Positions 30,671-40,065 of a stretch of 48,908 bases of DNA are shown here, piece after piece. The DNA lies in NCBI RefSeq assembly GCF_000173975.1, contig NZ_ACEP01000101.1, positions 1 through 48,908 on the forward strand. The letters run 5' to 3'. A program made the translations under genes and the position numbers. Under the pieces are notes generated by a model that was not told the origin of the DNA, searched no databases, and worked only from the letters and a program-made list of their open reading frames with translations. This DNA comes from Anaerobutyricum hallii DSM 3353. Lineage in GTDB: Bacteria; Bacillota; Clostridia; Lachnospirales; Lachnospiraceae. Numbering within the stretch: the first letter of the stretch is position 1; every line of letters starts with the position of its first letter.

Positions 30671-32617
30671 ATGAGAATTGTCGATTTGTTAAAGAAAGAG
30701 GCAGTTGTTCTTAACGCAGAAGTAAGCACAAAAGAACAGATGCTTGATTTACTCGTTGACCTTCATAAAGAAGTTGGCAACATCAAAGACAAAGCTGCTT
30801 TTAAAGCAGGAATCATGAAAAGAGAATCCGAAGGACCTACTGCAATTGCAGAGGGAATCTGTATTCCACATTCAAAAAATGAAGCAGTTATCAACCCAGG
30901 TATTGCAGCAATCACAGTACCATCTGGAGTTGACTGTGAAGCACTTGACGGAGAGCCATCCAATCTTTTCTTTATGATTGCAGCTCCTGCAGAAGGTTCT
31001 GATGTTCATTTGGAAGCATTATCCAGATTATCTACTATTTTAATGGATCCTGCTTTCCGTGAAAAGTTATTATCTGCCAAAGAAGTTGATGCATTTTTAG
31101 CAGCAATTGATGAAAAGGAAACAGAAAAATACGGAGAAGAAGACAAGGCAGCGCAGACAGCTGAAGCTCCTGCAAAGAAAGCCGGATACCAGGTTCTTGC
31201 AGTAACTGCATGTCCAACAGGTATCGCACATACTTATATGGCAGCCGAAGCACTTGAAGAAAAAGGTAAGGAATTAGGAATTTCTATTAAGGTAGAAACT
31301 AATGGTTCCGGTGGAGCGAAAAATGTTCTTACTCAGGAAGAAATTGATGCCTGCGACGGAATCATCATTGCAGCAGATAAAAATGTAGAAATGGCTCGTT
31401 TCGATGGCAAGCCAGTTATCAAAGTAAAAGTTTCCGATGGTATTCATAAATCTCAGGAATTAATCGAGAGAGCAGTAAAAGGTGACGGACCGATTTATCA
31501 TCATGAAGGCGGTAAGGCAGCAAGCACTGCTTCCGAAGGAGATGAAAGCTTTGGACGTCAGATTTATAAACATCTGATGAACGGTGTTTCTAATATGCTT
31601 CCATTCGTTATCGGTGGTGGTATCCTTATTGCGATTGCCTTTTTGTTAGATGATTATTCTATCGACCCATCTAACTTTGGTATGAACACACCAATGGCAG
31701 CATTCTTTAAGACAGCCGGTGGTGTAGCATTTAACTTCATGCTTCCAATTCTTGCAGGATTCATTGCGATGAGTATTGCTGATCGCCCTGGTTTAATGGT
31801 TGGTTTTGCCGGTGGTGCAATCGCAAGTGCCGGAACAACATTTGCTTCTTGTTTTAATTCAGACATCACGGTAATTTCCGGTGGTTTCCTTGGAGCATTA
31901 TTTGCAGGTTTTCTGGCAGGTTATCTGGTATTAGCTTTAGAAAAGATTACTGAGAAAATGCCAAGTTCCATGGATGGTCTCAGACCAATGTTAATTTATC
32001 CAGTTGCAGGTCTTTTATTAATCAGTGTGATTATGTTTGCAATTAACCCATTCTTCTCCTGGTTAAACCAGTTACTTGCTGATGCATTAAACTCCTTATC
32101 CGGAACAAACAGTATTTTACTTGGATTAATTGTTGGTGGTATGATGTCCATTGACATGGGTGGTCCATTCAACAAAGCAGCATATGTATTTGGTACAGCT
32201 TCTTTAGCATACCAGACGGACGCAGGTTACATGATCATGGCAGCCGTTATGGTAGGTGGAATGGTTCCTCCAATCGCTATTGCCATTGCTTCATGGGTAT
32301 TTAAAAACAAATTCACAGATAATGATAGAAAAACAGCACCAGTTAACGCAATCATGGGACTTTGCTTCATCTCTGAAGCAGCTATTCCATTCGCAGCAGG
32401 AGATCCCCTCCACGTTATTCCTCCTTGTGTAATCGGTTCAGCAGTAGCCGGAGCGTTATCTATGGCATTCAAATGTACACTGATGGCACCTCATGGTGGA
32501 ATCTTCGTATTCCCAGTAGTAGGAAATGCATTAATGTATATCATTGCTTTAGCAATCGGTTCCATCGTTGGAGCAGTTATGCTTGGTCTTTTAAGAAAGC
32601 CAGTAGAAAGCAAGTAG
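30671..32617 (+). CDS. fruA: PTS fructose transporter subunit IIABC
   Basis: 648 residues. IIA domain (1-150) with phospho-His67 in CIPHSKN; IIB domain (about 175-270) with phospho-Cys181 in ACPTGIAHTYMAAEAL; IIC membrane domain (about 300-645) with GVSNMLPFVIGGGILIA, ADRPGLMVGFAGG and the conserved C-terminal PHGGIFVF. It imports fructose and phosphorylates it at C1, using His15-HPr from elsewhere in the genome. The domain order A-B-C is the common Gram-positive form. GAGAGGAAAAAATT is the ribosome binding site. It ends the cluster; a terminator follows at 32811. Confidence 0.96.
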   Translation: MRIVDLLKKEAVVLNAEVSTKEQMLDLLVDLHKEVGNIKDKAAFKAGIMKRESEGPTAIAEGICIPHSKNEAVINPGIAAITVPSGVDCEALDGEPSNLFFMIAAPAEGSDVHLEALSRLSTILMDPAFREKLLSAKEVDAFLAAIDEKETEKYGEEDKAAQTAEAPAKKAGYQVLAVTACPTGIAHTYMAAEALEEKGKELGISIKVETNGSGGAKNVLTQEEIDACDGIIIAADKNVEMARFDGKPVIKVKVSDGIHKSQELIERAVKGDGPIYHHEGGKAASTASEGDESFGRQIYKHLMNGVSNMLPFVIGGGILIAIAFLLDDYSIDPSNFGMNTPMAAFFKTAGGVAFNFMLPILAGFIAMSIADRPGLMVGFAGGAIASAGTTFASCFNSDITVISGGFLGALFAGFLAGYLVLALEKITEKMPSSMDGLRPMLIYPVAGLLLISVIMFAINPFFSWLNQLLADALNSLSGTNSILLGLIVGGMMSIDMGGPFNKAAYVFGTASLAYQTDAGYMIMAAVMVGGMVPPIAIAIASWVFKNKFTDNDRKTAPVNAIMGLCFISEAAIPFAAGDPLHVIPPCVIGSAVAGALSMAFKCTLMAPHGGIFVFPVVGNALMYIIALAIGSIVGAVMLGLLRKPVESK

Positions 32618-32810
32618 TCACGATTGTTCGAATAATGATAAAACAATAATAAACAAACGAACAATAAACGTATAATAAGTGACAGGCAAATGTCTAATAA
32701 CATGTAAACATATTGCCGTTAGTCATTGACTGGTACCTTAGAGAATATCTATCATGAAGATACCGGCCAAAGATTAAAAAAACAATTTCTTAATTTAGTT
32801 GCTATAAATG

Positions 32811-32856
32811 AAGAAGAAATCTCAGAAACAGTGGAAAGTTACTGTTTCTGGGATTT
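32811..32856 (+). terminator. Intrinsic terminator after fruA
   Basis: AAGAAGAAATCTCAGAAACAGT pairs with ACTGTTTCTGGGATTTCTTC around GGAAAGTT, followed by TTTTTTG (arms at 32811-32832 and 32841-32860). It is about 190 bases past the fruA stop. The intervening bases hold AT-rich sequence with no gene. Confidence 0.8.
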
Positions 32857-32874
32857 CTTCTTTTTTGACATTTA

Positions 32875-32903
32875 TTGACTTTCTTATCTAAAAAAATTAT
32901 AAT
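32875..32903 (+). promoter_or_regulatory. Strong sigma-A promoter for the branching-enzyme homologue
   Basis: TTGACT (32875-32880), a 17-base spacer and a perfect TATAAT (32898-32903), just after the fruA terminator. The leader from about 32910 is over 200 bases long and includes the partial double-hairpin repeat at 32948. Confidence 0.75.
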
Positions 32904-32947
32904 GTAAATAACTATTAAAAGTCGTATAAGTCATATAAAAATATTTT

Positions 32948-32978
32948 CCCAGCAAGAATGCCGGGACATTCTTGAATT
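32948..32978. repeat. Double-hairpin repeat, partial copy 4
   Basis: Only the second half of the 241/18419 unit is present: CCCAGCAAGAATGCC-GGGACATTCTTGAA. The first hairpin is missing. It lies about 40 bases into the predicted leader of the branching-enzyme homologue. Confidence 0.65.
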
Positions 32979-33116
32979 AAGCGCTTTAAATATGATTTGT
33001 ATTCCAGATAACAATACATTTATATATTTGATTATGAATGTCAGAAAGCATTTTTGAATATACTATATATGAATGTTTGTTTTCGAAAAAAGTAACTGAA
33101 AAGAGGAGGGAATGAC

Positions 33117-35021
33117 ATGAGATATGAAATCAGCGAAGTCGTAAAAAAAGACCAGGTTATGGAATTGGTTTTTGGTAACTGCAGCAAGCCGAAAGATTTA
33201 CTGGGACGACATTTTATCTTACAAGGACAGGTTATCTCTGCCTATCATCCAGATGCGGTAAAGATGGAAGTTATTTCAGAGGATGGCGAGCGTTATCCTA
33301 TGGATACTGTAGAAAGACAGCCAGTATTTTCACTGTTTCTTCCTCATAAAAGACCATTCTCTTATCAGATACATATGACGTTTCATGATGGAAATACTTA
33401 TATAAGTAGTGATCCATACAGTTATGAAGGGTTGATTACGGAAGAAGAAGAAAAATTATTCTCAAAAGGAAACTGGACAGAAGTTTATCATAAGATGGGC
33501 TGTCATAAAGTAAAACTTGGAAATACAGAAGGAATGTATTTTGCAGTATGGGCACCAGGAGCAAGGCGTGTCAGCGTAGTTGGTGATTTTAATTATTGGA
33601 ATGGAATGTTATATCCGATGCACAAAATGGAGAACTCCGACATTTTTGAACTGTTTATTCCAGGACTTTCCTGTGGACAGTTTTATAAATTTGAAATAAA
33701 AAATGTACAGGGTGACATAATACAGATGGTTGACCCATATGCCGTAATGAATGAGGAAAAGGAAAACGGCGCGTCAAGAATGTTTGATCTTGGGCGATTT
33801 CGCTGGGAGGATTCGAGATGGCTTTCCAAACGATATCATGGAAATGTTTTTAAGACACCGATGTCTGTGTGTGAAGTACGGATTAGTGAATTAGATTCCC
33901 CGGATGAGAAAGTACAGGAAATTGTGCAGGATATGGGGCATACACATATTTTACTCCGAGGCACACCGGAGAGAGCGAAACTCGGAGTGGAAAGAGGATT
34001 TTTTGAGCCGGCATTTTACGGGAACACACCGGATACAATGCGATTTTTTGTGAACCGTTCACATAAAAGAAATATTGGAGTTATGTTAGAAATATCACCA
34101 GAATATTTAACAAGAGCAGTACATCTTTTTGAGAAAAAACATCCGCAGGCAGTCAACTATCTTCTTGCTAATATCTTGTTCTGGATAAAAGAATATCATA
34201 TCGATGGATTTGTATTTCGGGGATTGAGTGAGAATTCTTCTGATTTTCTTGAGAAAGCAAAAGAAGTAATAAAAAAAGAAGACAACAGTGTACTGTTCAT
34301 TGGGGAAGAAATAAAAGGAAAACAGACAAGAGACTTCTTTGACTTTGAATGGAATATGGAATTAAAAGCAGGAGTGGAAGAATATCTCGGAACAGATTTT
34401 GAGAAGAGACAGGGAAAATATTTCTGTCTTTCACAACCATTGATGAAGGGAGATTTCTCTAATACACTGCTTTTACTTAATAAAGAGAAAAATAATCTTT
34501 TTGATGAATCTCTCATTGACAAGAAGCCTTCATGTGATTATGATAAGTTAACAGGAGTCAGGATGTCTTATGGCTATCTGATGGGAGTGCCCGGAAGAAA
34601 GGCATGGGATCTTCATTCACATGAAAATATTTCTTCGCAGGAATATGTGAAGTCCCTGATTCGGATTTATCAGGAATATCCTGCCCTTTATGAGTATGAT
34701 CCACTGAGAGCTTCTTTTGAGTGGATTAACGGGATGGATGCGGAGTCCTCTGTATTAAGATTTATGAGAAAGTCACCGTCAGGCAGAGATAATCTGCTAT
34801 TTATATGTAACTTTGGCACAGAAGAGAAAGAGAACTGCCAGGTAGGTGTTCCGAAAGCTGGAAAGTATACAATGATTTCGAATAGCGATGCTGTGGAATT
34901 TGGCGGCGAAGGCAGAGACGAGCATCAGGAAGTTCAGGCGGTCTCTGAATGTTGGGATTTGAGACCATACTCCATTAAAATATCTGTGCCGCCACTGGCG
35001 ACATTGATTTTTAAGTTTTAA
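33117..35021 (+). CDS. Degenerate GlgB-like protein, probably catalytically inactive
   Basis: 634 residues with the 1,4-alpha-glucan branching enzyme layout: N-terminal domain, CBM48 (about 140-210, GMYFAVWAPGARRVSVVGDFNYWNG), a GH13-like barrel and a C-terminal beta domain. The catalytic regions are altered. Region I, normally DWVPGHF, reads LEISPEYL. Region II, normally DGxRxDA, reads DGFVFRG, with Arg368 at the nucleophile position. Region III keeps the acid/base pair in IGEEI (Glu397-398). Region IV, normally SHDE, aligns with NKEK (455-458). Loss of the nucleophile argues against branching activity; glycan binding or a scaffold role is inferred. The frame is intact over 1.9 kb behind a strong promoter, so it is not a simple pseudogene. 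Confidence 0.75.
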   Translation: MRYEISEVVKKDQVMELVFGNCSKPKDLLGRHFILQGQVISAYHPDAVKMEVISEDGERYPMDTVERQPVFSLFLPHKRPFSYQIHMTFHDGNTYISSDPYSYEGLITEEEEKLFSKGNWTEVYHKMGCHKVKLGNTEGMYFAVWAPGARRVSVVGDFNYWNGMLYPMHKMENSDIFELFIPGLSCGQFYKFEIKNVQGDIIQMVDPYAVMNEEKENGASRMFDLGRFRWEDSRWLSKRYHGNVFKTPMSVCEVRISELDSPDEKVQEIVQDMGHTHILLRGTPERAKLGVERGFFEPAFYGNTPDTMRFFVNRSHKRNIGVMLEISPEYLTRAVHLFEKKHPQAVNYLLANILFWIKEYHIDGFVFRGLSENSSDFLEKAKEVIKKEDNSVLFIGEEIKGKQTRDFFDFEWNMELKAGVEEYLGTDFEKRQGKYFCLSQPLMKGDFSNTLLLLNKEKNNLFDESLIDKKPSCDYDKLTGVRMSYGYLMGVPGRKAWDLHSHENISSQEYVKSLIRIYQEYPALYEYDPLRASFEWINGMDAESSVLRFMRKSPSGRDNLLFICNFGTEEKENCQVGVPKAGKYTMISNSDAVEFGGEGRDEHQEVQAVSECWDLRPYSIKISVPPLATLIFKF

Positions 35022-35063
35022 AGGGTTTTATATATATTTATAATATTAGATATGAAATAGTGG

Positions 35064-35155
35064 TATGTGTTTGAAAGTGTTTTTTTATAAAGCGAGATGT
35101 GCAGATTGTTTTTTGTTTTTTCGATATGTACTAGAGCATTTTTCAAACACGCTAT
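35064..35155. repeat. Decayed palindrome of the GTGTTTGAAAAA family
   Basis: TATGTGTTTGAAAGTG (35064-35079) faces GCATTTTTCAAACACGCTATA (35135-35155). The right arm matches the outer arm of the element at 42032. Inner pairing is lost. It lies between the GlgB-like gene and the HIT gene and may end transcription of the former. Confidence 0.55.
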
Positions 35156-35179
35156 AGGAAGAGAAAGGTGTGTTTAATA

Positions 35180-35593
35180 ATGAAAGAAGATTGTATATTC
35201 TGTAAGATTGCAAAAGGAGAGATTCATTCTGCTACGGTTTATGAAGACAGCCATTTCACAGTAATTCTTGATGTGAATCCGGCAACAAAGGGACATTGTC
35301 TCATTATCCCTAAGGAACATTTTGACAATATTTATGATTTAGATGGAGAGACAGCTGGCAAGTTATTTGCATTGGCTACCTGTATCGCAAGAGCAATGAG
35401 AGATGCGTTAAAGTGTGACGGGCTGAACCTTGTTCAGAATAATGGAGAGATTGCAGGACAGACTGTAAATCATTTCCACTTACATCTGATTCCTCGTTAT
35501 GAGGGAGATGGACTGAATCTTAACTGGCCACAGCAGGAGATTTCTGCGGAGCAGTTAGAAGAAATCAGACAGTCAATTAAGAAATCTATCTAA
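35180..35593 (+). CDS. HIT-family (HinT-like) nucleotide hydrolase
   Basis: 137 residues from ATG 35180, with AGAAAGGTG nine bases upstream; an in-frame GTG at 35168 lies inside that site. The histidine triad NHFHLHLIP has His98, His100 and His102, with CIFCKIAKGEI near the start (Cys5, Cys8, likely zinc). LNVQNNGE-type substrate residues appear as LNLVQNNGEIAGQ. HIT proteins hydrolyse nucleoside phosphoramidates or adenylylated compounds; the physiological substrate in bacteria is uncertain. It stands alone between unrelated genes. Confidence 0.93.
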   Translation: MKEDCIFCKIAKGEIHSATVYEDSHFTVILDVNPATKGHCLIIPKEHFDNIYDLDGETAGKLFALATCIARAMRDALKCDGLNLVQNNGEIAGQTVNHFHLHLIPRYEGDGLNLNWPQQEISAEQLEEIRQSIKKSI

Positions 35594-35784
35594 TTATTCA
35601 TTAATTGCTTATGGTAAAATTCTGGAAATTTGTATTTTGTAAGTATTGATGGTTTTCCGGAATGTTGTTTACAAAGGTGATTCAAAGTATCTGCTTTATA
35701 AATATCAGATAGTTTGGATGAAAAAATAATTAGGGATATTTATAGTAATTTTTACAATAATTTCAGTAATAGAAAGGACAGAGT

Positions 35785-36369
35785 ATGGGTAAATTAGATT
35801 TTAAGCCGGGTAATATGTTATACCCTCTTCCGGCGGTTATGGTATCGGTGAGAGATAAAGAGGGAAATGATAATATTATAACAGTGGCCTGGACAGGAAC
35901 GGTATGTACCAATCCACCCATGCTCTACATTTCTGTTCGCCCAGAGAGACATTCCTATAAAGCGTTACATGAAACAGGGGAATTTGTTGTAAACCTCACT
36001 ACGGAAAAGATTGCAAAAGCAACCGATTTCTGTGGTGTCCGTTCCGGAAGGGATATGGACAAGTTTGAACAGACTGGTCTGATTAAAGGGGAAGCAAAGA
36101 AAATTAATGCTCCTGTCATTGAGGATAGTCCGGTAAATATCGAGTGCCGTGTCAGAGAGGAAGTGGCACTTGGTTCTCACACGATGTTTATAGCAGATGT
36201 TGTTCATGTGACAGTGGACGATTCCTATATGGATGAGAGAGGAACATTTCATTTAGAAAAAGCAGCACCAATTGTATATTCTCACGGGACATATTTTGGG
36301 CTGGGAGAATCTTTGGGGACATTTGGATATTCTGTTCGTAAGAAGAAAAAAAAGAGAAAAAATAGATAA
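35785..36369 (+). CDS. Flavin reductase-like protein (FMN-binding split barrel)
   Basis: 194 residues. The flavin-reductase-like fold shows LYPLPAVMVSVRD, ITVAWTGTVCTNPPMLYISVRPERHSYKALHETGEFVVNL (in sequence order), TDFCGVRSGRDMDKF and ECRVREEVALGSHTMFIADVV. Members bind FMN and reduce flavins or small electron acceptors with NAD(P)H. The C-terminal tail is strongly basic (RKKKKKRKNR), which is not typical of the family and might contact nucleic acid or membranes. AGAAAGGACAGAGT is the ribosome binding site. No partner gene is nearby. The 190 bases before it hold no feature. Confidence 0.88.
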   Translation: MGKLDFKPGNMLYPLPAVMVSVRDKEGNDNIITVAWTGTVCTNPPMLYISVRPERHSYKALHETGEFVVNLTTEKIAKATDFCGVRSGRDMDKFEQTGLIKGEAKKINAPVIEDSPVNIECRVREEVALGSHTMFIADVVHVTVDDSYMDERGTFHLEKAAPIVYSHGTYFGLGESLGTFGYSVRKKKKKRKNR

Positions 36370-37029
36370 ATTAAAACATTTATTTTGTAATAATTTCTGA
36401 TTTACAATAAATCGGGGAATATGATATAATAAAATGATTCTAGGTTTAATTTGAATTATGAAGAAAAGTACATATTTGTTTGAGATATAAAATATCATGA
36501 CAGGAATTTTTGAAACAGGATTACAGGTAGTTTATAACTATTCAGATAAAAATAACCATATAAGAGAAGGCATCGGGAATACGTCTTTGTAAACGGATTA
36601 TGAATAGTTACGATAATTTTATTTTTATTTTGAATTCATTTTTGTGTAGAGAGTAATCTTTGGAATAGAAATTCCATTTTTTTGGTTGATATTTTATTAT
36701 CTGATTTTTTGAAATGAAAATATTTTGATTAAAAATCTGTTATTTGGATTTTTATGTTTAAAATGAAAATAATTTGAATAGAATTTGTTATTTGGAATTT
36801 TGTACAAAATAGAAGCTTTTTATTTGAATTTGGAAATTTAATAGAAATATTATAAATTGGATTTAATTTGTTTAAATTCCTATATTTATATAAAAAATAT
36901 TTTAGTTAGGAATTTATTACTTGAATTTTTTTACATAGAAGTTTTTACTTAGAATTTATTTAGTTTTACTTAAGTTTGAAAATTAGTGTTAAGAATAATA
37001 ACGTTTAGAATAGATTATAGAGGTGCGAA
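36370..37029. other. Very AT-rich intergenic region before murA
   Basis: Six hundred and sixty bases without a credible gene. From about 36640 to 37010 the sequence is made of T-rich and A-rich runs in which TGTTATTTGGA (36738 and 36786), TTTGAAT and TTTAGAATTTATT-like units recur loosely, like a decayed low-complexity repeat. The composition is far below the window average in GC. The end holds the murA leader with AGAGGTGCG as the ribosome binding site. No clear promoter boxes or replication-origin motifs were identified. Confidence 0.6.
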
Positions 37030-38343
37030 ATGGAACAGTATATTATTAAAGGTGGTAATCCGTTAGTTGGTGAAGTTGTAATTGGTGGAGCAAAGAATGC
37101 AGCATTAGGAATTCTGGCAGCTGCCATTATGACTGATGGAGAATGTTTAATTGATAATATGCCGAATGTTAGAGATACCAATGTTCTTTTACAGGCAATG
37201 GAAGGCATTGGAGCAACGATTGACCGTAAGGGAGATAATGAAGTTGTAATCAGTGGAAAGAATATCGATTCTACTGGAGACTTAATTGTAGATAATGAAT
37301 ATATTAGAAAAATCAGAGCTTCCTATTATTTAATTGGAGCTTTACTTGGTAAGTATAGAAAAGCACAGGTTGTTCTTCCGGGAGGATGTGATATCGGAAG
37401 CCGTCCAATCGACCAGCACATTAAGGGATTCCGTGCACTTGGTGCGGAAGTTAAGATTGAACATGGCATGATTATCGCACAGGCAGAACAGCTTGTTGGA
37501 AACCGCATTTACTTAGATGTGGTTTCCGTTGGTGCAACAATTAATATTATGATGGCAGCATCACTCGCACAGGGTAATACTGTAATTGAGAATGCTGCAA
37601 AAGAGCCGCATATCGTGGATGTTGCGAACTTCTTAAACAGCATGGGAGCCAATATTCGCGGTGCTGGAACTGATGTTATCCGTATCAAAGGTGTAGAGAA
37701 GTTCCACGATACAGAATATTCTGTAATTCCAGACCAGATTGAGGCTGGAACTTTCATGATGGCAGCGGCAGCTACCAGAGGAGATGTTCTGATTAAGAAC
37801 GTAATTCCTAAACATTTAGAGACAATTTCTGCGAAGTTAATAGAGATTGGAGCAGAGATTGAAGAGTCTGATGATGCAGTAAGAGTTGTGGCAGCGCAGC
37901 GTCTGCGTCACACACAGATCAAGACACTTCCATATCCGGGATTTCCTACAGATATGCAGCCACAGATGGCAATTACACTGGGGCTTTCTACAGGTACAAG
38001 TACGATTACAGAAAGTATTTTTGAGAATCGTTTTCGCTATGTAGAAGAGCTTCGTCGTATGGGAGCCAATATTAAGATGGTAGAAGGCAACACTGCGATT
38101 ATTCACGGTGTTGAGAAGTATACAGGTGCATCAGTAGCAGCACCAGACCTTCGTGCAGGAGCAGCTCTTGTTATCGCAGGACTTGCAGCCGAAGGATATA
38201 CAACGGTAACTCAGATTGGTTATATTCAGAGAGGATATGAGAGATTCGATGAGAAGCTCCGTGCTCTTGGGGGATTGATTGAGAAGGTTGATTCCGAGAA
38301 AGAAACCAATAAATTTATTTATAAAACAGGTACTGTAAATTAA
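37030..38343 (+). CDS. murA: UDP-N-acetylglucosamine 1-carboxyvinyltransferase
   Basis: 437 residues. It transfers enolpyruvate from PEP to UDP-GlcNAc, the first committed step of peptidoglycan synthesis. GGAKNAALGILAA contains Lys22 and Asn23 of the active site. The flexible loop LPGGCDIGSRPIDQH has the fosfomycin-reactive Cys120. FPTDMQPQ and the C-terminal RAGAALVIAGLAAEG motif are intact. Length is normal (about 420-435). The gene is separated by 21 bases from metK and the two are likely co-transcribed. Confidence 0.97.
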   Translation: MEQYIIKGGNPLVGEVVIGGAKNAALGILAAAIMTDGECLIDNMPNVRDTNVLLQAMEGIGATIDRKGDNEVVISGKNIDSTGDLIVDNEYIRKIRASYYLIGALLGKYRKAQVVLPGGCDIGSRPIDQHIKGFRALGAEVKIEHGMIIAQAEQLVGNRIYLDVVSVGATINIMMAASLAQGNTVIENAAKEPHIVDVANFLNSMGANIRGAGTDVIRIKGVEKFHDTEYSVIPDQIEAGTFMMAAAATRGDVLIKNVIPKHLETISAKLIEIGAEIEESDDAVRVVAAQRLRHTQIKTLPYPGFPTDMQPQMAITLGLSTGTSTITESIFENRFRYVEELRRMGANIKMVEGNTAIIHGVEKYTGASVAAPDLRAGAALVIAGLAAEGYTTVTQIGYIQRGYERFDEKLRALGGLIEKVDSEKETNKFIYKTGTVN

Positions 38344-38364
38344 GAATTGGAGATGAAAAGTATA

Positions 38365-39552
38365 ATGGAAAGAAGATTATTTACATCAGAATCTGTAACA
38401 GAAGGACATCCGGATAAGATGTGTGACCAGGTTTCTGATGCTATACTTGATGCATTAATGGAAAAAGACCCTATGAGCCGCGTTGCCTGCGAGACAGCAA
38501 TGACAACAGGCCTTGTACTTGTTATGGGAGAAGTAACAACAAGTGCATATGTGGACATTCAGAAGCTTGTCCGTGATACAATCAAAGAGATTGGATATAC
38601 AAGGGGTAAATATGGTTTTGACGCAGATACATGCGGTGTTATGGTTGCTTTAGATGAGCAGTCTTCCGATATTGCTATGGGTGTTGATAAAGCACTTGAA
38701 GCAAGAGAGAACAAGATGAGCGATGAAGAATTAGAAGCAATCGGAGCTGGAGACCAGGGTATGATGTTCGGTTACGCCAGCAACGAGACAGAAGAGTATA
38801 TGCCATATCCTATCGCATTAGCTCACAAGTTATCCAGACAGCTCACAAAGGTTCGTAAAGACGGAACTCTGTCTTACTTAAGACCAGACGGAAAGACACA
38901 GGTTACTGTAGAATATGACGAGAATGGTAAACCAGACCGTCTTGATGCGGTTGTTCTTTCTACACAGCATGATCCTGAAGTCACACAGGAACAGATTCAT
39001 GAAGATATTAAGAAATACGTTTTTGATGCAATTCTTCCACAAGATATGGTTGACGAGAATACAAAGTTCTTCATTAACCCTACAGGAAGATTCGTAATCG
39101 GTGGACCACACGGAGACAGTGGATTAACAGGAAGAAAGATTATCGTAGATACTTATGGTGGATATGCACGTCACGGCGGCGGAGCATTCTCAGGCAAGGA
39201 CTGCACAAAGGTAGACCGTTCTGCTGCTTACGCTGCAAGATATGTAGCTAAGAACATCGTAGCAGCCGGACTCGCAGATAAATGTGAGATTCAGTTATCC
39301 TACGCAATCGGTGTAGCACAGCCTACATCTATCATGGTAGATACTTTCGGAACAGGGAAGATTGCAGAAGATAAACTCGTAGATATGGTTCGCGAGAACT
39401 TTGATTTAAGACCAGCAGGAATCATTAAGATGCTTGATTTAAGAAGGCCAATCTATAAGCAGACAGCAGCTTATGGTCATTTTGGAAGAAATGATCTTGA
39501 TCTCCCATGGGAGAAGCTTGATAAAGCAGAGACTCTTAAGAAGTATCTGTAA
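38365..39552 (+). CDS. metK: S-adenosylmethionine synthetase
   Basis: 395 residues from ATG 38365 ([18 protein letters not shown]). Upstream in-frame codons at 38347 and 38353 overlap the GGAG ribosome binding site and are rejected. The enzyme makes S-adenosylmethionine from methionine and ATP. Motifs are the ATP-binding [12 protein letters not shown], the P-loop-like [15 protein letters not shown] and [18 protein letters not shown]. No SAM riboswitch is possible in the 21-base gap after murA, and expression is presumably from the murA promoter. It ends before a long palindrome. Confidence 0.97.
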   Translation: MERRLFTSESVTEGHPDKMCDQVSDAILDALMEKDPMSRVACETAMTTGLVLVMGEVTTSAYVDIQKLVRDTIKEIGYTRGKYGFDADTCGVMVALDEQSSDIAMGVDKALEARENKMSDEELEAIGAGDQGMMFGYASNETEEYMPYPIALAHKLSRQLTKVRKDGTLSYLRPDGKTQVTVEYDENGKPDRLDAVVLSTQHDPEVTQEQIHEDIKKYVFDAILPQDMVDENTKFFINPTGRFVIGGPHGDSGLTGRKIIVDTYGGYARHGGGAFSGKDCTKVDRSAAYAARYVAKNIVAAGLADKCEIQLSYAIGVAQPTSIMVDTFGTGKIAEDKLVDMVRENFDLRPAGIIKMLDLRRPIYKQTAAYGHFGRNDLDLPWEKLDKAETLKKYL

Positions 39553-39582
39553 GATGCTAATCTGCTAAGCTAAGGCAAAGGA

Positions 39583-39600
39583 GATAGGCTCTTTTTGAGG
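39583..39600. repeat. Possible relic of an E1-type arm
   Basis: GGAGATAGGCTCTTTTTG resembles the right arm of E1 (GGGGATAGGCTCTCTTCG). No partner arm is visible. The surrounding 39553-39759 has no gene. Confidence 0.3.
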
Positions 39601-39759
39601 GCTAACTTTGGCTGCTGGAGGGAAATCAGAAGTTTGGGAGATACATGGTTAGCTGCACTACTTTAAGGCAAGTGGGAGAGTTATTTTTCGACGGATTGTA
39701 GGGATTAGATGGAACATTAGCTGTAAGAAACTTTTGCCGGATTGCTCAAAGAAATTAAA

Positions 39760-39918
39760 AAAAGAAGGGGTTGTTCTAAGCTTGAATTTTGTGACTTTGT
39801 GCTGTGAAATTCTGACTGTAACCTTGCGAGCTCGTTTTCGAGCAAGGTTGTTTTATCAGGCAGAATGGAACGTTTAGCACAACGGAACAAAATCAAGCTT
39901 AGAATAACCCCTTCTTTT
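39760..39918. repeat. Long nested palindrome after metK (element E8)
   Basis: Arms at 39760-39792 and 39887-39918 (AAAAGAAGGGGTTGTTCTAAG... against ...CTTAGAATAACCCCTTCTTTT) pair with one G-U and one extra base. Nested inside are TTGTGCT / AGCACAA, ATTCTG / CAGAAT and AACCTTGC / GCAAGGTT stems. The whole could fold as one rod of about 160 bases. A GACTTTGT start of the centre faintly recalls the E1 core. It lies between metK and the pan operon, where a terminator would be expected. Confidence 0.75.
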
Positions 39919-40027
39919 CTAAATCCTTCTGGCAAGCCGGTCACACTTTCTCCACTACAGTGACGTCTGTTTACCCGCAAATCCAAAATTGCATGTTAAA
40001 AAATAATCAATTTTTTCAAAAAATCTA

Positions 40028-40056
40028 TTTACGAATGTCTTTGAAAATGATATAGT
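40028..40056 (+). promoter_or_regulatory. Sigma-A-like promoter for the pantothenate operon
   Basis: TTTACG (40028-40033), a 17-base spacer and TATAGT (40051-40056). Transcription near 40063 gives a 120-base leader with three hairpins. Confidence 0.6.
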
Positions 40057-40065
40057 GTGGTAGTA

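Noticed and set aside
38344-38364. SAM riboswitch before metK
   Set aside because: Only 21 bases separate murA and metK.
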